64,000 nt of DNA, from positions 29,152,234-29,216,233 of the forward strand of contig OW386293.2 of NCBI GenBank assembly GCA_936432065.2. The letters are read 5' to 3'. The position numbers and the translations under genes are program-made. Shown piece by piece: positions 23,940-36,009 of this stretch. The notes below the pieces were generated by a model. It made no database searches. It was not told the DNA's origin and saw nothing but the letters and a program-made list of their open reading frames with translations. Position 1 is the first letter of the stretch; every line of letters starts with the position of its first letter. The DNA is from Rutpela maculata (lineage: Eukaryota > Arthropoda > Insecta > Coleoptera > Cerambycidae).

Positions 23940-24834
23940 ATATTTTATTAACCAGTAAAGTACTAAATTGAATTTTATTGTATGTAACACACATCTTTGT
24001 TCGTGTATATTGGGTCTATCAGTAGTTATTAAATTTGTAGTAAATAGTAGGTTTTTGTTACTATTACTACTATTACCACTTAACTTCGGCCCTAGGGGAT
24101 ATATTGATTAGAAAAATCATTTGGCGCCCTTTTCGTCATCTTATGTAATTGTTCTTCTAATATATAATTTTTTTGAAGACAAAGAAAATACAATAGTATA
24201 TTTACTTACCCACGCCCCCACTGAAAAACTAACTAGCCAAAATATAAAGTACAATACTGTACTCCCTTGTGAATCTTATTTAATTAATAACAATCAAATT
24301 CCTTTAAAAACAGGGTAGCAAGGTTATTTTCCAAAAAAATACTGAATAATTGTATTATTTTGTAGATTTCACGGACATTTTACAACAAAAGGTATGTGAC
24401 ATTATCTAATATCAGAAAGAAAAACAGAAAAATGAAGAGAATGTCACAACTAACATTTAGACAATATTTATAAACAAATAATTTATAAACAAACTTTATT
24501 TTTGCCTCTTAAAATCTCTTGCTGATAAAAACACTAAAAATTCCAGAGAACAAAGAAAACAATTCAACTATTTTTTATCTACACTTAGAGAAAAAATCAT
24601 ACGTTTTTACAACAACTACTTATGACACAGATAAATTTCTTATTAAAAACACTCGAAATACTTAAAGTCATTCCTGATAATAAAATTTTGGCAAAACATT
24701 TTTTATGATTTCAATATTTTATCTCTAAGTACTTGTATTTCTCCATTTTACTTTGGGATTAGGATTTGTGACGAAAGGGGTTGTTGCCAGATCACTCATT
24801 GAATACAAACTATTCTAGATGAAAAATGTTGTTA
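23940..24834. other. AT-rich stretch without recognisable gene
   Basis: Nothing supported. Confidence 0.4.
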
Positions 24835-25865
24835 AGTATAGGATTTTGCAGAGTGAAAGGGAAATGCATTTATTTTTGCTTTGTTATAAATATTCAAAAA
24901 ACAGTAAATAGTTTAAGGTACTTCCCATTACTCTAAGGAATACAACCATATACAGTTTTATCACATAATTTGTATATAGTTAAATGCAATGAAATTAGGA
25001 ATTATTTCCATTGACAAACTACAATATTCACAACAGAAATCTATAATAAAAAATATATACAGAGTGATTTATCACTACATGCGGAAAATAAAATGGTGTA
25101 CTAGTTTTCTATGTGGAAAAGTCCCTGCAAAATTTAGAGTGATCCGAGGTAATTTAGAAATTTTTGTTGCATTAAAACTTGCAAAGATACGCCACTCTAT
25201 TTGTATGTTGTCAATCTGATAGGGCAATGAATTTACTTGTGAAAGAACATCGAAGATGTTTACATTTCCTTAATTGGCATAAAAAGTTAAGCTGGCGGAT
25301 GAAGTCAAAGTGCCGCGTTTTATTCTTTCAGTTGAACAGACAGGACACCGGCAGATACAAAGGACCGCCGAATTTTGCTGTTTTTGTGTTATCGACGGGT
25401 TTAAGTAAATATCTCTTATATCTAATTGTTGTTGTAGAGTTCACTAGCACAGGGTAAATGTCTTTTCGACTTATTCCGCTATTTTTGTAGTGTGATTTGA
25501 TTAAACTTCTCCAGCTTTGCGGTCAGTAGTGTCAACCTCAAGTCTGATAAAGGGGGAGGGGAAGTGATATGGTTGTACCGCGTTGTCATTGGTGGCGCAT
25601 TTCTACAAGAAAATAAGGTAATTTTTTTGGTCATATTTTTTTAATTTTTCGTTTTTTTAACTCCTTTCGGTGGTCACAACCTAGTGATAAATTTCCCGCA
25701 TATCATGATAAATCATCCTGTATAGTTGTATTCGTTAGAATAATAGCAAGTATCTAAAACAGTTTTAAAGATTATACTATGTTTGGTTTTTTAAATATTT
25801 ATAATAAATCGAAAATAAAGGCATACTTTCCTCTCATTCTGCAAAGTCCCATAGCCCAGACGACA
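24835..25865. mobile_element. Palindromic repeat interrupted by a TA-site MITE
   Basis: 24835-25055 together with 25725-25865 are collinear with the reverse complement of 36010-36370. The arms carry 'aggattttgcagagtgaaag' and 'ttataaatatt' words. Between the two halves lies a 667-bp MITE. Comparison with the 36-kb copy gives the empty site 'aaaaaatata|gttgtattcg'. Confidence 0.85.
25058..25724 (+). mobile_element. Mariner-type MITE with TA duplication, copy 1
   Basis: TIRs TACAGAGTGATTTATCA and its near-complement at the right end (TGATAAATCATCCTGTA) bound a 667-bp non-coding unit. The empty-site paralogue near 36.15 kb shows insertion at TA with a TA duplication, which defines Tc1/mariner-type integration. 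The interior (for example 'tagtgtgatttgattaaac', 'accgcgttgtcattg') matches the reverse complement of 55704-56226. Confidence 0.85.
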
Positions 25866-27440
25866 GAGAACATTTTATAATGAAACCCACAAAAATTTGC
25901 AAACTGAGTTCGTGAAAGTGTATATCCTGAAAAGTTTACATTTCGCTCGGATACAGAACATAAAAAAAGGGGGAAAAAATTTTTGTTCATTTTTTCAAAA
26001 TTTTGAAATTAAGTCAGGGTAGGAAAAAATAAAAAATACAGGTGGATAGACCACATGTTTCTGAACAAAAAATAAACATTTATCGCTAAAGCCACGGTAT
26101 TCCCGGAAAAAAATAGTGAAGTAACTTTGTCACTCTGCGCGGCCAGCGCCAGCGCACGGTTAAATGCATACTATAGAACCTCTAAAAATTCTTAGCTGTT
26201 CTATCGAGTAAAATAAAGCTTTTTTCTCTTTCTGATTAGACGTTTTAAACATTTTTCTTAGTGAATAGGAGGATAAATAGTGAGTATGGAGGGGAAATAT
26301 ATAATTATCAACGCACACACAGACACCACACATACCCGCTGAATCGTTTTCATGAATTTTTACGTGACTTTAATGTATTGTATATATTATAGGTACACCT
26401 GTCCACATTTCAGCTATATCCAATGGATTCCTTATACACCTGTTAATGTATTGGAAAAGTTCCAGAATTTATATTCAAAACAATAAAAGATATTTTCATA
26501 GTTATAAGGATAAGATCGTGAAAATCGCAATTTCTTATCATGATCTGATTGATCATATTTCCGAAAAAATGCATACAAGTAAACGATTTTGTGTTTGAAC
26601 ATTCGAAAAATACACATTTTTTCCGAAATAGTGATATTTTATTATTTCCAATGGGTCAATTTCTGGACAAGTTACAGCCTCCAATATATATATTTATCAA
26701 AAAAAAAATCATCGAGCAAGGAAATTAAATGATTTGAGATGTACTTTTTTTTTAATCCTCGTTACTACAACTTAATAAAACATAATAATCATGAAGTGTA
26801 CATACTTTTCAACAGTTCTCAATGAAGAAAGAACTTTTTGGATGGGCTTTTATTTTTTTCTATATTGTTTATTGCGACGTTGAGTTCGGGCGTGATAATA
26901 TATATATAAGTATATTTTTCCCATCGATCCTTTGCTTGTATTGTTTAAAACAAAAGAGCATGAGGAAGCTACAATTTCCATCTTTTAAATGAACCAACAC
27001 CGAGACCAACACTCATATAAATTGAACAAATTCTGATTTAGTGACATATAATTCAGTACGTCGGTGTCACAGTCATGCGTATTCAAGCGGGTGCACGCAT
27101 GGATCTCGCTCCGAGTTATAACGTTACACTTGACTATTTTTTTTCCGGGAAAACCGTGGCTTTAACGATAAATTTTGTTAGGGCATTTTTTTTGTTCATA
27201 AATACGAGATCTATCTATCTGTATTTTTTATTTTTTTCTAGCCTGATTTAATTTCAAAATTTTGAAAAAATTGATGAAAAAAATTTTTTTTCATTTTTTT
27301 TTTATGTTCTGCATCCGAGCGAAATGTAATCTTTCAGGATATTGTTCTATACTGTTTCACGAAGTCATTAAAAAAAAATTACCTAGTTTGCAAAATTTTG
27401 TGGGTAAATACTTTCACCTGGGCTACATCCATAATCAGGT
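25850..27440. repeat. Long inverted repeat pair (fold-back) with divergent centre
   Basis: About 300 bases at 25850-26125 pair with 27130-27440 on the opposite strand: both contain 'atttcgctcggat' or its complement, 'caaaattttgaaa' and 'taaagccacgg'. The centre holds weaker inverted words ('ccaatgg', 'ctggacaa'). No coding sequence. Confidence 0.7.
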
Positions 27441-28330
27441 TCTCAAAACTTATAAAATAGGATAAAACTGAGTCATGCAGAAGATAAGCTTATTTTAATG
27501 CTCCCTGTGATAATGCAAATATACAACTTGTCCCATTGCTACAAGTCAATATCTTAACAGTAGACATGTCATTACGATAGTTTAACCAAATGCATGTATC
27601 CAAATGCCAACTTTTCTGAGATACAGAGTGTGAAAGATGACTAAGCTAATCAAAATTTTATTTTGGGTTAGAGATATTCTTTAATCGTCGCATCCATATT
27701 GAACTAGACTATACCGTAATTATATTTATTTTATGAAATACTTACTGCTAATTATGAGAAATATTAAAAACAATTTGGCCAGAAGCGTATGATAAAATTT
27801 TTTTAATCAGTTCAATATTTTTTGTTAAAGGAAAAAGGACAAATCAAAAATACAAATGTACTTTTCTTTATATATTTAAAATAATAAAAAAAAACAGTAG
27901 AAAAGTGAAAAGTTTATTTAATTACCGATTTATTTATTTATTATTTACATACGAAAACAATTCCATGGCAGTAATAATGAACAATACATTAACAAATTAA
28001 AATTAAAAAGCCAAGATAAGGATAAAAAACTAAATAATAACAATAGGTATAATAACAAAAACATATTTTTAAATCTTACTTAATGCAGGTGGATATTATT
28101 GTTCTGAATGTTTGGAACCCTATTATAACAGGGACATAAAATCCTAGATCCATAAACGTGCGAATTTACGGGTTTTGCAAATTCCACAATTTGCATCGGC
28201 TATTATTTATTTATTTTCCTGAAGTGTGGAAAATATCGGTGGTACGTCCTTTCTATATACATATAAAAAAACAGGGTGTGGCTGATGCCAAAAAAACTGG
28301 CTTCTCGTACATACCCCGAATCCCAATTTT
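27441..28330. other. AT-rich stretch; part of dispersed repeat at its end
   Basis: About 28285-28350 matches the middle of the repeat at 860-1277. The rest shows nothing I can support. Confidence 0.4.
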
Positions 28331-28663
28331 ATGGACTCTTATTTGCTTGATGATAATTGTCAAAATACAAAAGCTGCTGAAAAACTTCGTCGATCTTTGA
28401 AACACCTTAAATCGAAAGAATTTTTCTTTGATGCATCAATGAAAGTTACATTAGATGAAGAATTTCTTTCTAATAACAAAAGAATAAAAGTCTATTTATT
28501 TCCATGCTGTGTAGACAGTTTGGAGCTGTTAACATCAATGTACACTAAGTATATTAGCATAGCTGTAGGTGAGGATGTTGATTTATTAGCACCGTCTGTT
28601 GCACGAACTTCTTCTGAAACCTGGGAAAGCCTAAATATAAACAAAAATGTATTGCTCAAATAG
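28331..28663 (+). CDS. Unrecognised 110-residue open frame
   Basis: The first codons lie inside a dispersed repeat, so the annotated Met is doubtful; real coding character starts around NTKAAEKLRRSLKHLKSK. The product is charged, with an LFPCC..SLELLTS segment in the middle and GEDVDLLAP then SSETWESLNINKN near the end. I do not recognise the family. Codon use and amino-acid mix look protein-like rather than random, so it is probably an exon or a fragment of a multicopy gene. Confidence 0.35.
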   Translation: MDSYLLDDNCQNTKAAEKLRRSLKHLKSKEFFFDASMKVTLDEEFLSNNKRIKVYLFPCCVDSLELLTSMYTKYISIAVGEDVDLLAPSVARTSSETWESLNINKNVLLK

Positions 28664-28679
28664 CATATTATGCAACGAC

Positions 28680-28760
28680 CATTTAATGATGGCCGTTAAG
28701 ACACGAGCCTACGGCTCATGTCATAATTAACGAGAGTGTCTTAATAGCCATTAAATGTGA
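28680..28760. repeat. Small hairpin
   Basis: 'catttaatgatggcc.ttaagacac' at 28682-28707 pairs with 'gtgtcttaatagccattaaatg' at 28735-28757. Confidence 0.75.
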
Positions 28761-28835
28761 GCTGCATACACTATTATTTTCTACGACCAGTCATAATAAA
28801 ATAGAAAATTAACTTTATTTTTGAAATTTATTAAT

Positions 28836-29597
28836 TACACAGCCACACAAAAAAAGTGGTCTGGCTTGCGGACCAGACCAGTATATCCTTATGTATTTGA
28901 ACCCGCTGAACCCGAGTCCGAAGTCAGAATCGTCAAACTGCTTCTTTTTCATCCCTAACTCCCAAGAAACACCCACCCCAAAAATGGTCTGTCCGGAGGA
29001 CCATACCAGTGGCAGTGTATCCTTAAGTATTTGGTAAGGATATACTGGTCTAGTCCAATTTTTTTGGTTTGGGGGGTGTTTTCTGGGGTTAAGAGTGAAA
29101 AACGAGCGAATCTGACTTCGGATTCGGTTTCAGCGGGTTCAAATACATAAGGATACACTGATCTGGTCCACAGGCCAGACCACTCAGGGGTGTTTTTTGG
29201 GATTGGTTGATTGATTTTTGGGATGAAAAACGAGTGAATCTGACAATTTTGACTTCAGATTCGGTTTCAGAGGGTCCAAATACATAAGGATACACTGATA
29301 TGGTCTGCAGGCCAGATCACTTTGGGAGGGGGGGTGTTTTTTTGTAGTTGGGGGTTAAAAACGAGCCAATCAGAAAATTCTGATTTCGGATTCGATTTCA
29401 GAGGGTCCAAATACATAAGGATACACTGGTATGGTCCGCAGGCCAGACCATTTTTTGGCGGGTCTTTTGGGGTGAAAACAGAAGTAATCTGACAATTCTG
29501 ACTTCGGATTTGGTTTCAGCGGGTCCAAATATATGAGGATACACTGGTCTGGTCCACAGGCCAGACACTTTTTTTGTGTGTGGCTGTGTTATAGGTT
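28836..29597. mobile_element. Fold-back element with direct 120-137 bp units, ACACAGCC ends, copy B
   Basis: The ends are ACACAGCCACACAAAAAAAG (28838) and its complement (29573-29592). Inside, four direct units are marked by 'aaatacataaggatacactg' or variants at 29141, 29278, 29409 and 29527; two further inverted units fill 28860-29030. Each unit carries 'ggtccgcaggccagacca'-like palindromes and 'gattcggtttcag'. Termini and subterminal words match the fold-back at 22.4-23.9 kb. Confidence 0.85.
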
Positions 29598-30037
29598 ACA
29601 ATTTAGGAAATATTATGGATTATTATTTCAATTTCACTTTCACTATCACACATGTTCACTGATTTTAATTGTAAGAACCACAAAGTTTGAAAATTTTCTA
29701 GGTAAATAGAAAGTATGACTTGTCAAAATTGATAAATTTTAGATCTGTTAGATGTTCAAGACAGTAGTTAATATTGACGGACTAGTGCTGCTTGTCGCAT
29801 TTCTATTGGTTATAAACTTGTATCTTATGGAAAATTTGTATCTTAATAAATCTCATTAAAGTACAGGTAGGGAACGCCGAATAAAAGAATTAAAATATGG
29901 GAGTAGGAAAAAATATTTTTTTCTCATAAAATAAGTTGTCTTTGTTTAATAAAGGTAAATCCAAAACATTAATATTATTAGAGAAAAGTGCTTCAGAAAT
30001 GTAACAGTTTTTTAAAATGCCAGAATATTCACCTGGA
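29598..30037. other. AT-rich stretch without recognisable gene
   Basis: Nothing supported. Confidence 0.4.
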
Positions 30038-30676
30038 CAGGCACGTGCTGGGACGATTTTGAGTCTCGGGAAAATAACTTAGAAAAGGTCTCAAAAAAAT
30101 TTACCTCGAAAATGAAAATTGATGAGCGGGGGGGGGGGGGTCAAAATCGAAACATTTTTTTTTGATGAGCAGAGGGGAGAGAAAAATTCAGACCAAATTT
30201 TTTACCTCGGAAATGAAAATTAAATTTTTCCTCCCCTACAAAATAGAAATTAATAAACGGGGAGGGCCCTTTATGAAGGGCCCCTTTATCGAGGTCCCAC
30301 CGGTAAACTCCCGGTATCCCGGTAGGCCAGCAATTAAATGGATTTTAACGGTCAGAAAAAATGCATTTCTTACAAATAATGCAAGATAATTGTGTAGAGT
30401 CTCTCCTGACGTTGTCATCTGTCGTTTGGAGGCACATCATGCCGTTCGGGCGTATTGTATACTTGATATACCCACTAATATATTATGAGATAAATAAAAC
30501 ACAATTAGTGCAATGTACATATTAAAATTAAGAAAGAGATTTTGATGGAAATGGCAATGGCGCTTTAAATGTTAAATATCACAAGAGATCAAAGGCAAAA
30601 AAACAGTTTTTTGCAAGTATCTCAGAAACTATTAGCCGAGAAACTCCCGGTATCCCGGTGGGACAGCACGCGCCTG
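30038..30676. mobile_element. Probable hAT-type non-autonomous element
   Basis: The left end CAGGCACGTGCTGGGAC and the right end GACAGCACGCGCCTG are inverted copies with mismatches. The interior repeats 'gatgagc' plus G-runs at about 30122 and 30170 and 'aaactcccggtatcccggt' at about 30305 and 30644. The flanking 8 bases match only partly (CACCTGGA and AGCCTCGA), so the class rests on the termini and on the internal words shared with the clear hAT elements at 2.3 and 33.4 kb. Confidence 0.5.
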
Positions 30677-30699
30677 AGCCTCGATTAATTTTAATAATA

Positions 30700-31254
30700 G
30701 AGTTCGAATGCTTTTGGCTATGTATGGTGCTTCACAGCATGAGAATTGCATAGATATCTTGAGATATATTTTATTTGCGAGGCCACGCAATAAAGCTGTG
30801 AACTTAGCTGCACTTCCACCACCATCCAGTGCAGCACAGCAACACTTGCATCGGGTTTACTATCAAGTACAAATATGGCTTGGTTGGACAATGGTAAATG
30901 GCGTTTTGGAGCCAATTCAAATGTTGTTACCATCACCTGCTCCGGATATTTTCTTAAATAGCATTTTTTGCAATTGCTCCAAAGACTATGGATCAAAGTG
31001 TGGTTGCAGGAAAATTGGATTGCATTGCCTATTATTTGTAATAATTCCCACGGCATATCTTGTCAACTCTATAGTTGATATGAAGGAGTAAAACCACATG
31101 ACGGAAGACGTAGATCCTACGAATGTATTAGAAGAAGTCATGAACATTGAGGAAATTAACTCGGAAGCACAGAACAATGACAATAATAACACAAGTTTGG
31201 AAGAAAACGACGCATATTTTTTTTTATCAACCATTTTTCTTGTAAAGTATTAGG
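30700..31254 (+). pseudogene. LPP/YGW/CXC family, C-terminal half (locus 5)
   Basis: The frame from about 30699 reads MLLAMYGAS, ILRYILFARPRNKAVNLAAL, then PPPSSAAQQHLHRVYYQVQ, the tryptophan-rich WLGW segment and the Cys block FCNCSKDYGSKCGCRKIGLHC. A +1 slip inside the Cys block moves CNNSHGISC out of frame. After a stop near 31090 a third frame gives an acidic/Asn-rich tail, NVLEEVMNIEEINSEAQNN, to a stop at 31254. The order (LY box, LPPP box, QVQ box, CXC, acidic tail) is the same as locus 2. A roughly 55-base inverted repeat flanks it (30587-30640 with 31336-31390), but the left arm overlaps the end of the neighbouring hAT-type element. Confidence 0.75.
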
Positions 31255-31399
31255 TTTATGAGAAACAGGTACAGAATCTTTTTTGTTGTAAATTTTGCAT
31301 GCTACAATTTTGATAATAAATGTTTTTGCCATAAAGCCAATAATTTCTGAGATATTTGCAAAAAACTTTTTTTTGCCTTTGACCTCTGGATCTGGATTG

Positions 31400-32520
31400 T
31401 TTGGCGGGGGGTAAGCTTGCGCTCACGTGCACTCAGCACTCATAGGCGGGCCCATTGTGCTGCCCCCGTAAGTGGTGGCATGTCCACCGAGCCTCTCATT
31501 CCTCAAGCCAACCAACGCTTGTGATGTATTTGAGAAGAAGGGCGGGTGATACGACACCTATGCTAGCCATACTGAGCCAAAAATCCCACAGTATGGATCC
31601 TTTTTTCGTTGAGAGAGCAGGGCAGTGACAGGGCACATGCTCGGCAGTATCGTCATCAAGATTATACCCTGTACACTTGGGGTTGCCTGTGACACCCAGT
31701 GTATGGAGATGTTATGTTTGTTTAGTCTGCAGTGTCCTGTTAGTAATCCTACATAAATGCGCAGATTACTCCTGGACATCTGGAGACAGTGTTTGCCTAG
31801 CTTACGACTGGGTGTGGCCAAAGCCATTCTACTATGTCTGCAGCTGCTCAGACCATTCCAACAGTCCGTTTCAGTGTATAGCTCTTTAGCAGGGAATTGT
31901 GGACTGAATCTGAGAGCGCTATTGCAGGTTTCGCACCATGCAGGGCGCTCTCAGATCCCTTGCGGGCTAAAGCGTCTGCCTCTTCGTTATCCTGAATTCC
32001 ACCATGCCCCTTCACCCAACGTAGCTGGACACTATTGTTTTGTGCGAGCAAATCTAATTTAAAGAGCACATTCTACAGTTGTTTAGGGCAAGCAGGGCTG
32101 TTCTGCTGTCCGTTGATATGCGCACCGTTTTACCACTGACGTTTGCCTTCGTGGTTTCTATTACCGCTAACAGGATACTTACTAGTTCCGCCTGGAAAAT
32201 AGTAGCATGTGTGCCTAGCGGTCTTCTGAGTAGAGCCCAGCTCCTGATCCACAGTCCATTTTTGAACCATCGGTGATATGTCCGGTTCATCACTACCGGA
32301 CACATTCAAACTCACCTCAAAGTTCTTGTTAAAGTTATAGTTATATTATAGGGGGGATACGGTCGGTCCCTATTCCCAGAAGAGGGATTTATTTTGTAGC
32401 CTCTTCTAGGATACGAGCATGTCTCGTAGCTGTGCCCTTGATATACCATTGGCCTACAGATTGCAATCTCAGAGCAGTCCTCAATACCATCTCCTCTATG
32501 TATAGATTTAGAGGAGGGGG
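31400..32520 (-). pseudogene. RNase H-bearing LINE, 3' part (copy 1)
   Basis: Minus-strand frames contain an ALRLQSVGQW box (after the RT), an RNase H domain with ATIFQAEL (catalytic Glu), STDSRTALLAL (catalytic Asp) and RWVKGHGGIQDNEEADALA (the His and final Asp), and a C-terminal LRIYVGLLTGHCRLNKH block. The first RNase H Asp (TDGS box) is broken by frameshifts near 32240. At least three frames are needed. The 5' truncation is at about 32520, against a run of G residues. RNase H after the RT points to the I/LOA/R1-like side of LINEs. A second, diverged copy of the same general type lies at 33.9-35.5 kb. Confidence 0.75.
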
Positions 32521-33381
32521 GGGGGGGGGGGTGCAGAGTATATCCTTTGACCTTTTGTAAAATTTAAAGCTCCAGTGGTATTTATAAGGACTTTTGACAT
32601 TTTATTTAAAATGTGAAAAACATGCTTCATGGCTGGAAATTTTTATTCAAACTAAATCTAATTTTATTGATATACTATAATTAGGTACTTCGAAACATCA
32701 TGTATGGGATGTATTGGTCTCTAGCTATAAAAGAGTTTTCCTGGGCATGCGTATAAAATAAACCAAATAATAAAATTCCTAAACAGTTTATTTTCTCACG
32801 TATTTGCACAAGAACAGGCTTTAATTTTTATAGCGCCGGCTGATCATTTCGTGATACAGAAAATATTTTCAAAACAGGTATTATCTAAACAAACTAGCTA
32901 TGACGACGGAGTTTGCACTTTACATAGCAACAACAATAAGTTTCAGCGCAAAAATGTATTAATAAAATATTTAATAATAACCTCGGTCGGTGAATTATCT
33001 TCAATGTGGATTTAGATTAGCACATCGATTACGCGTAACAGTTCATAATATTTGGGAGATAATTTCTCTTACGTCATATCAACAAACAAAGGCAGTTAGT
33101 TGTATTTCATACACTCACAGCTAGTAAGTAACCAGCATTTAAACATTTCACCTTCAAACCTTATCCATGAAATTATCTGTAAATTAACAAAATATGTAGA
33201 TTTACAGGGCGTGCAATAAAAGCGCTGATTTGGACTGATTTATTTGAAGAGGTTAAGCGATATTAGGGGAGTAGAGGGTTTATAAGCCGGGATTCGGGAT
33301 TGCATACAGGCTATAACCTGGTAAAAGTATAAAATCGCTAATTTAAAAAAAATCCAAAAATTGTTTTTTTTTTTAAATAAC
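32521..33381. other. Non-coding stretch with G17 run at its start
   Basis: About 17 consecutive G residues at 32515-32531, then AT-rich sequence without recognisable features. Confidence 0.5.
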
Positions 33382-33389
33382 ATTACCTT

Positions 33390-33722
33390 CAGGGCCGAAT
33401 TCAGGATTGGCGCGCCCTCAGGCTAATCATGTATTTCTGCCTTCTTATTCATAATGGAAAAGAAAATGATGAGCGGGGGAGGAGAAATATGAAAAATTTT
33501 GGTCCGGTTTCAAAAATCTATGAGCGGGTGGGAGAAATCTAAAACAATGTTTTTACCAAAATTGATGAGCAGGGAGAAGGAAATAGAAAAAAAATTGGGA
33601 AAAAATAATGTTTTTTACAAGCAGAGAACGCAAAGATCTGGCGACGTCCCTCATGACCTTGCGCGTCCCTTCACGCATTATCGCCCTGTAGCATAGTTAG
33701 CCTTATGGATAATCCGGCCCTG
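33390..33722. mobile_element. hAT MITE with perfect 8-bp TSD
   Basis: The element starts CAGGGCCGAATTCAGG and ends GGATAATCCGGCCCTG, with ATTACCTT on both sides (33382-33389 and 33723-33730). It is 333 bp and non-coding. It carries three direct 'tgatgagcggg'-type words with purine-rich tails at about 33467, 33518 and 33565. Confidence 0.92.
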
Positions 33723-33849
33723 ATTACCTTGGATTAAGTTCAAACTATGACATATTGTAAGAGTTGAAATTGTAAAACTTTCAAGAGGCCGCGCTCACTC
33801 TATCAAGCAAAAATATTTTCTTGTAATTTTGAATAAAAAAAATGAGTTA

Positions 33850-35545
33850 CAGTTGAGGGACAACTACAAGTATTTCATGAAATAATCTGCATATTTTATT
33901 AGTGCACTCTAAAGAATCTCAGAAGGATCAAAGTGAGCAGATCTAAAGATCCTCAGTACTCACGCCTATCGGCCCATTGTACATTCGCGACGTTTAGGAT
34001 CCCCTAGAACAGACCAATGCTCTCCACGAAGGCAGTCCTTTCCAGAGTAGATCCCATAGTTCTTCCGGCTGTAGAAAATGCCCTCCGAGATCGTATATCT
34101 TGACGCTCCTATTGGCGCGCAATGGCATAGAATACAGATAAGTGATGGTTTCATTCTCCACTTCGCACTCAGATAAGTAGGATCATCTTTCAATCGCATC
34201 GTATGCCTGTGCTCGTTTAGACTTTTAGAGGACAGTTTCCTGTTATCGGTTTTCTATCAAGCCCGAGCAGTCACGTTACGGTAGAGTTAGTCGAAGGCCC
34301 CCACTGTCTCATTCCGGGCGCCTGAGTCCAATAGTTGAACTGTGCCATAGGCCAATCTTGCAGCTCTGAACTGGGTTTCTTGGTAGGCCGAAAATTGGCT
34401 CTGCGTCAGGGAAAGGATTAGTTTTTACTCCTTTGTCTGCCAAACGGTCTGCTTCTTTGTTGGTCTATACGTCACTGTGTCTAGGCACCCATATAAGTTC
34501 AACTGAGTTGTGTTCGCACAGCTCAGTCAGAACTTTTTTACACTTCAGCACCAGCTGAATAGCTTATAGGTCATCTGGTTTGATGCAAGTGCCCTCAAGG
34601 TCGACAGGCTGCCGCTACATAAATGCCTATTGACGGGTTTTCGCTTACACGCAGAAAAATGGCATATATCTCAGCCTGGAATACACTGGGGCACTTACCA
34701 AGTGGCGCCGATATACCAGCCCTTGGTTTGTATCCGTGTGCACCAGCACCGATTCTCTCCTGAGTCTTCGATCCGTCTGTGTACCATTCCAGACCTCCGG
34801 GCCTCAGAAGATTAATTTGATCGTTCCCAGTCGTCTCGACTAGCGAACACAACTGTATATGGAATAGTGAACTTATAGATGGGGAGACACCGGTCGTCCT
34901 CTGACTGAGAAACGCCCTGATCCCTTACAGGTAGAGCTAAGGCCTTTGTGTGCCTCAGCCCTTATCCGTGCCATTCCATATTCCACTCTTAGTCTATTAG
35001 CTGCTCTCCTAGCTTCCCGTTTCACGGAGTCCGAGGATGGTCTCCATTGCAGCCGTTGGAGTGGTCCTGATTGCTCTTGTTATTCTTAGGCAAGCTAGTC
35101 TTTGAACTTGACATAGGCGAGCCATAATTGTTGTGCGCTCCTGGGGGCGCCACCAGACAAGTACCACATATGTTATGGGGGGTTTCACCATGGCGGGGTA
35201 CGTGCAGAGAGTTGTCTTTGGACTTATTCCCCACTTAAGACCGAAGATACGTCTACACATTTATAGAGATGCTCAGGCTTTCCTCGCTTGAGCCTGTCCT
35301 TCCACGACAGTTTAGGATTTGGGGTTATCCCCAGGCACCTCACTTTACGGGAAAGACAGAGGCAAGTGCGCATAGGAGAATAAAGCTGACAATCGTTTAT
35401 TTTTCTGCTTCTAGTGAACAGCATTAGCTCTGTTTTATCGGGGTTGGCAGAGAGCCCGTGTCTGTTCCACCATAATTGAACTATGTTAAGAACGCTTTGC
35501 ATGAGCCCTGCAATACTCACTTCAAATTGACCTCCGAATTTTATC
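33850..35545 (-). pseudogene. RNase H-bearing LINE, 3' part (copy 2)
   Basis: Minus-strand frames give, in order, the end of the RT palm/thumb (GLSANPDKTELMLFTRSRK, then LGITPNPKLSWK), a thumb region (CRRIFGLKWGISPKTTL, RLACLRITRAIRTTPTAAME), an RNase H start EWYTDGSKTQERIGAGAHG with FQAEIYAI, and a CHCAPIGASRY end. The homology begins just after where the YADD box would be, so the active site is lost to 5' truncation. Several frameshifts separate the frames, and the middle of RNase H is degraded (34400-34600). Same orientation as copy 1, with a hAT MITE between them. Confidence 0.75.
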
Positions 35546-36009
35546 CAAAAACGACGAGGGCTAAGCTCAGAAAAAAATTGTCATTGCCAGTATGAGTACA
35601 TTATCTTCTTCACGGTCTCTTTCAATCCGTCATATTTATTTTCGGCATTCAACTTTGACGAACGCAAATACAATTGAACAGGTATGAAGCAAAGTTCGTA
35701 TTTGGCTTTTGCAGACATCCATCTTTTCAAAGTTCGTGTTTTGTATTAATCAGAACAGTACGTCTTTTGTTTCTGTGCTTGTTCGTTGTGGGTTTGCCTT
35801 AATACGTACAACCGCAGTCTTTTTGTTGGCTGCACGGTTTCACTGCAACTCTATAAACATATACTTCCAATTAAACTTTTTAAAAATATATTAAAAGTGA
35901 TTAAATATTTACATACAAAATATGAAATACATTTTAATTATTTTTTAGTATAACCAGTAAAGCCCTACAACAAAAAAAATCACGTAAGTAAATAGTATAA
36001 TTCCGTTGT
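35546..36009. other. Stretch without recognisable gene
   Basis: No supported feature. Confidence 0.4.
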
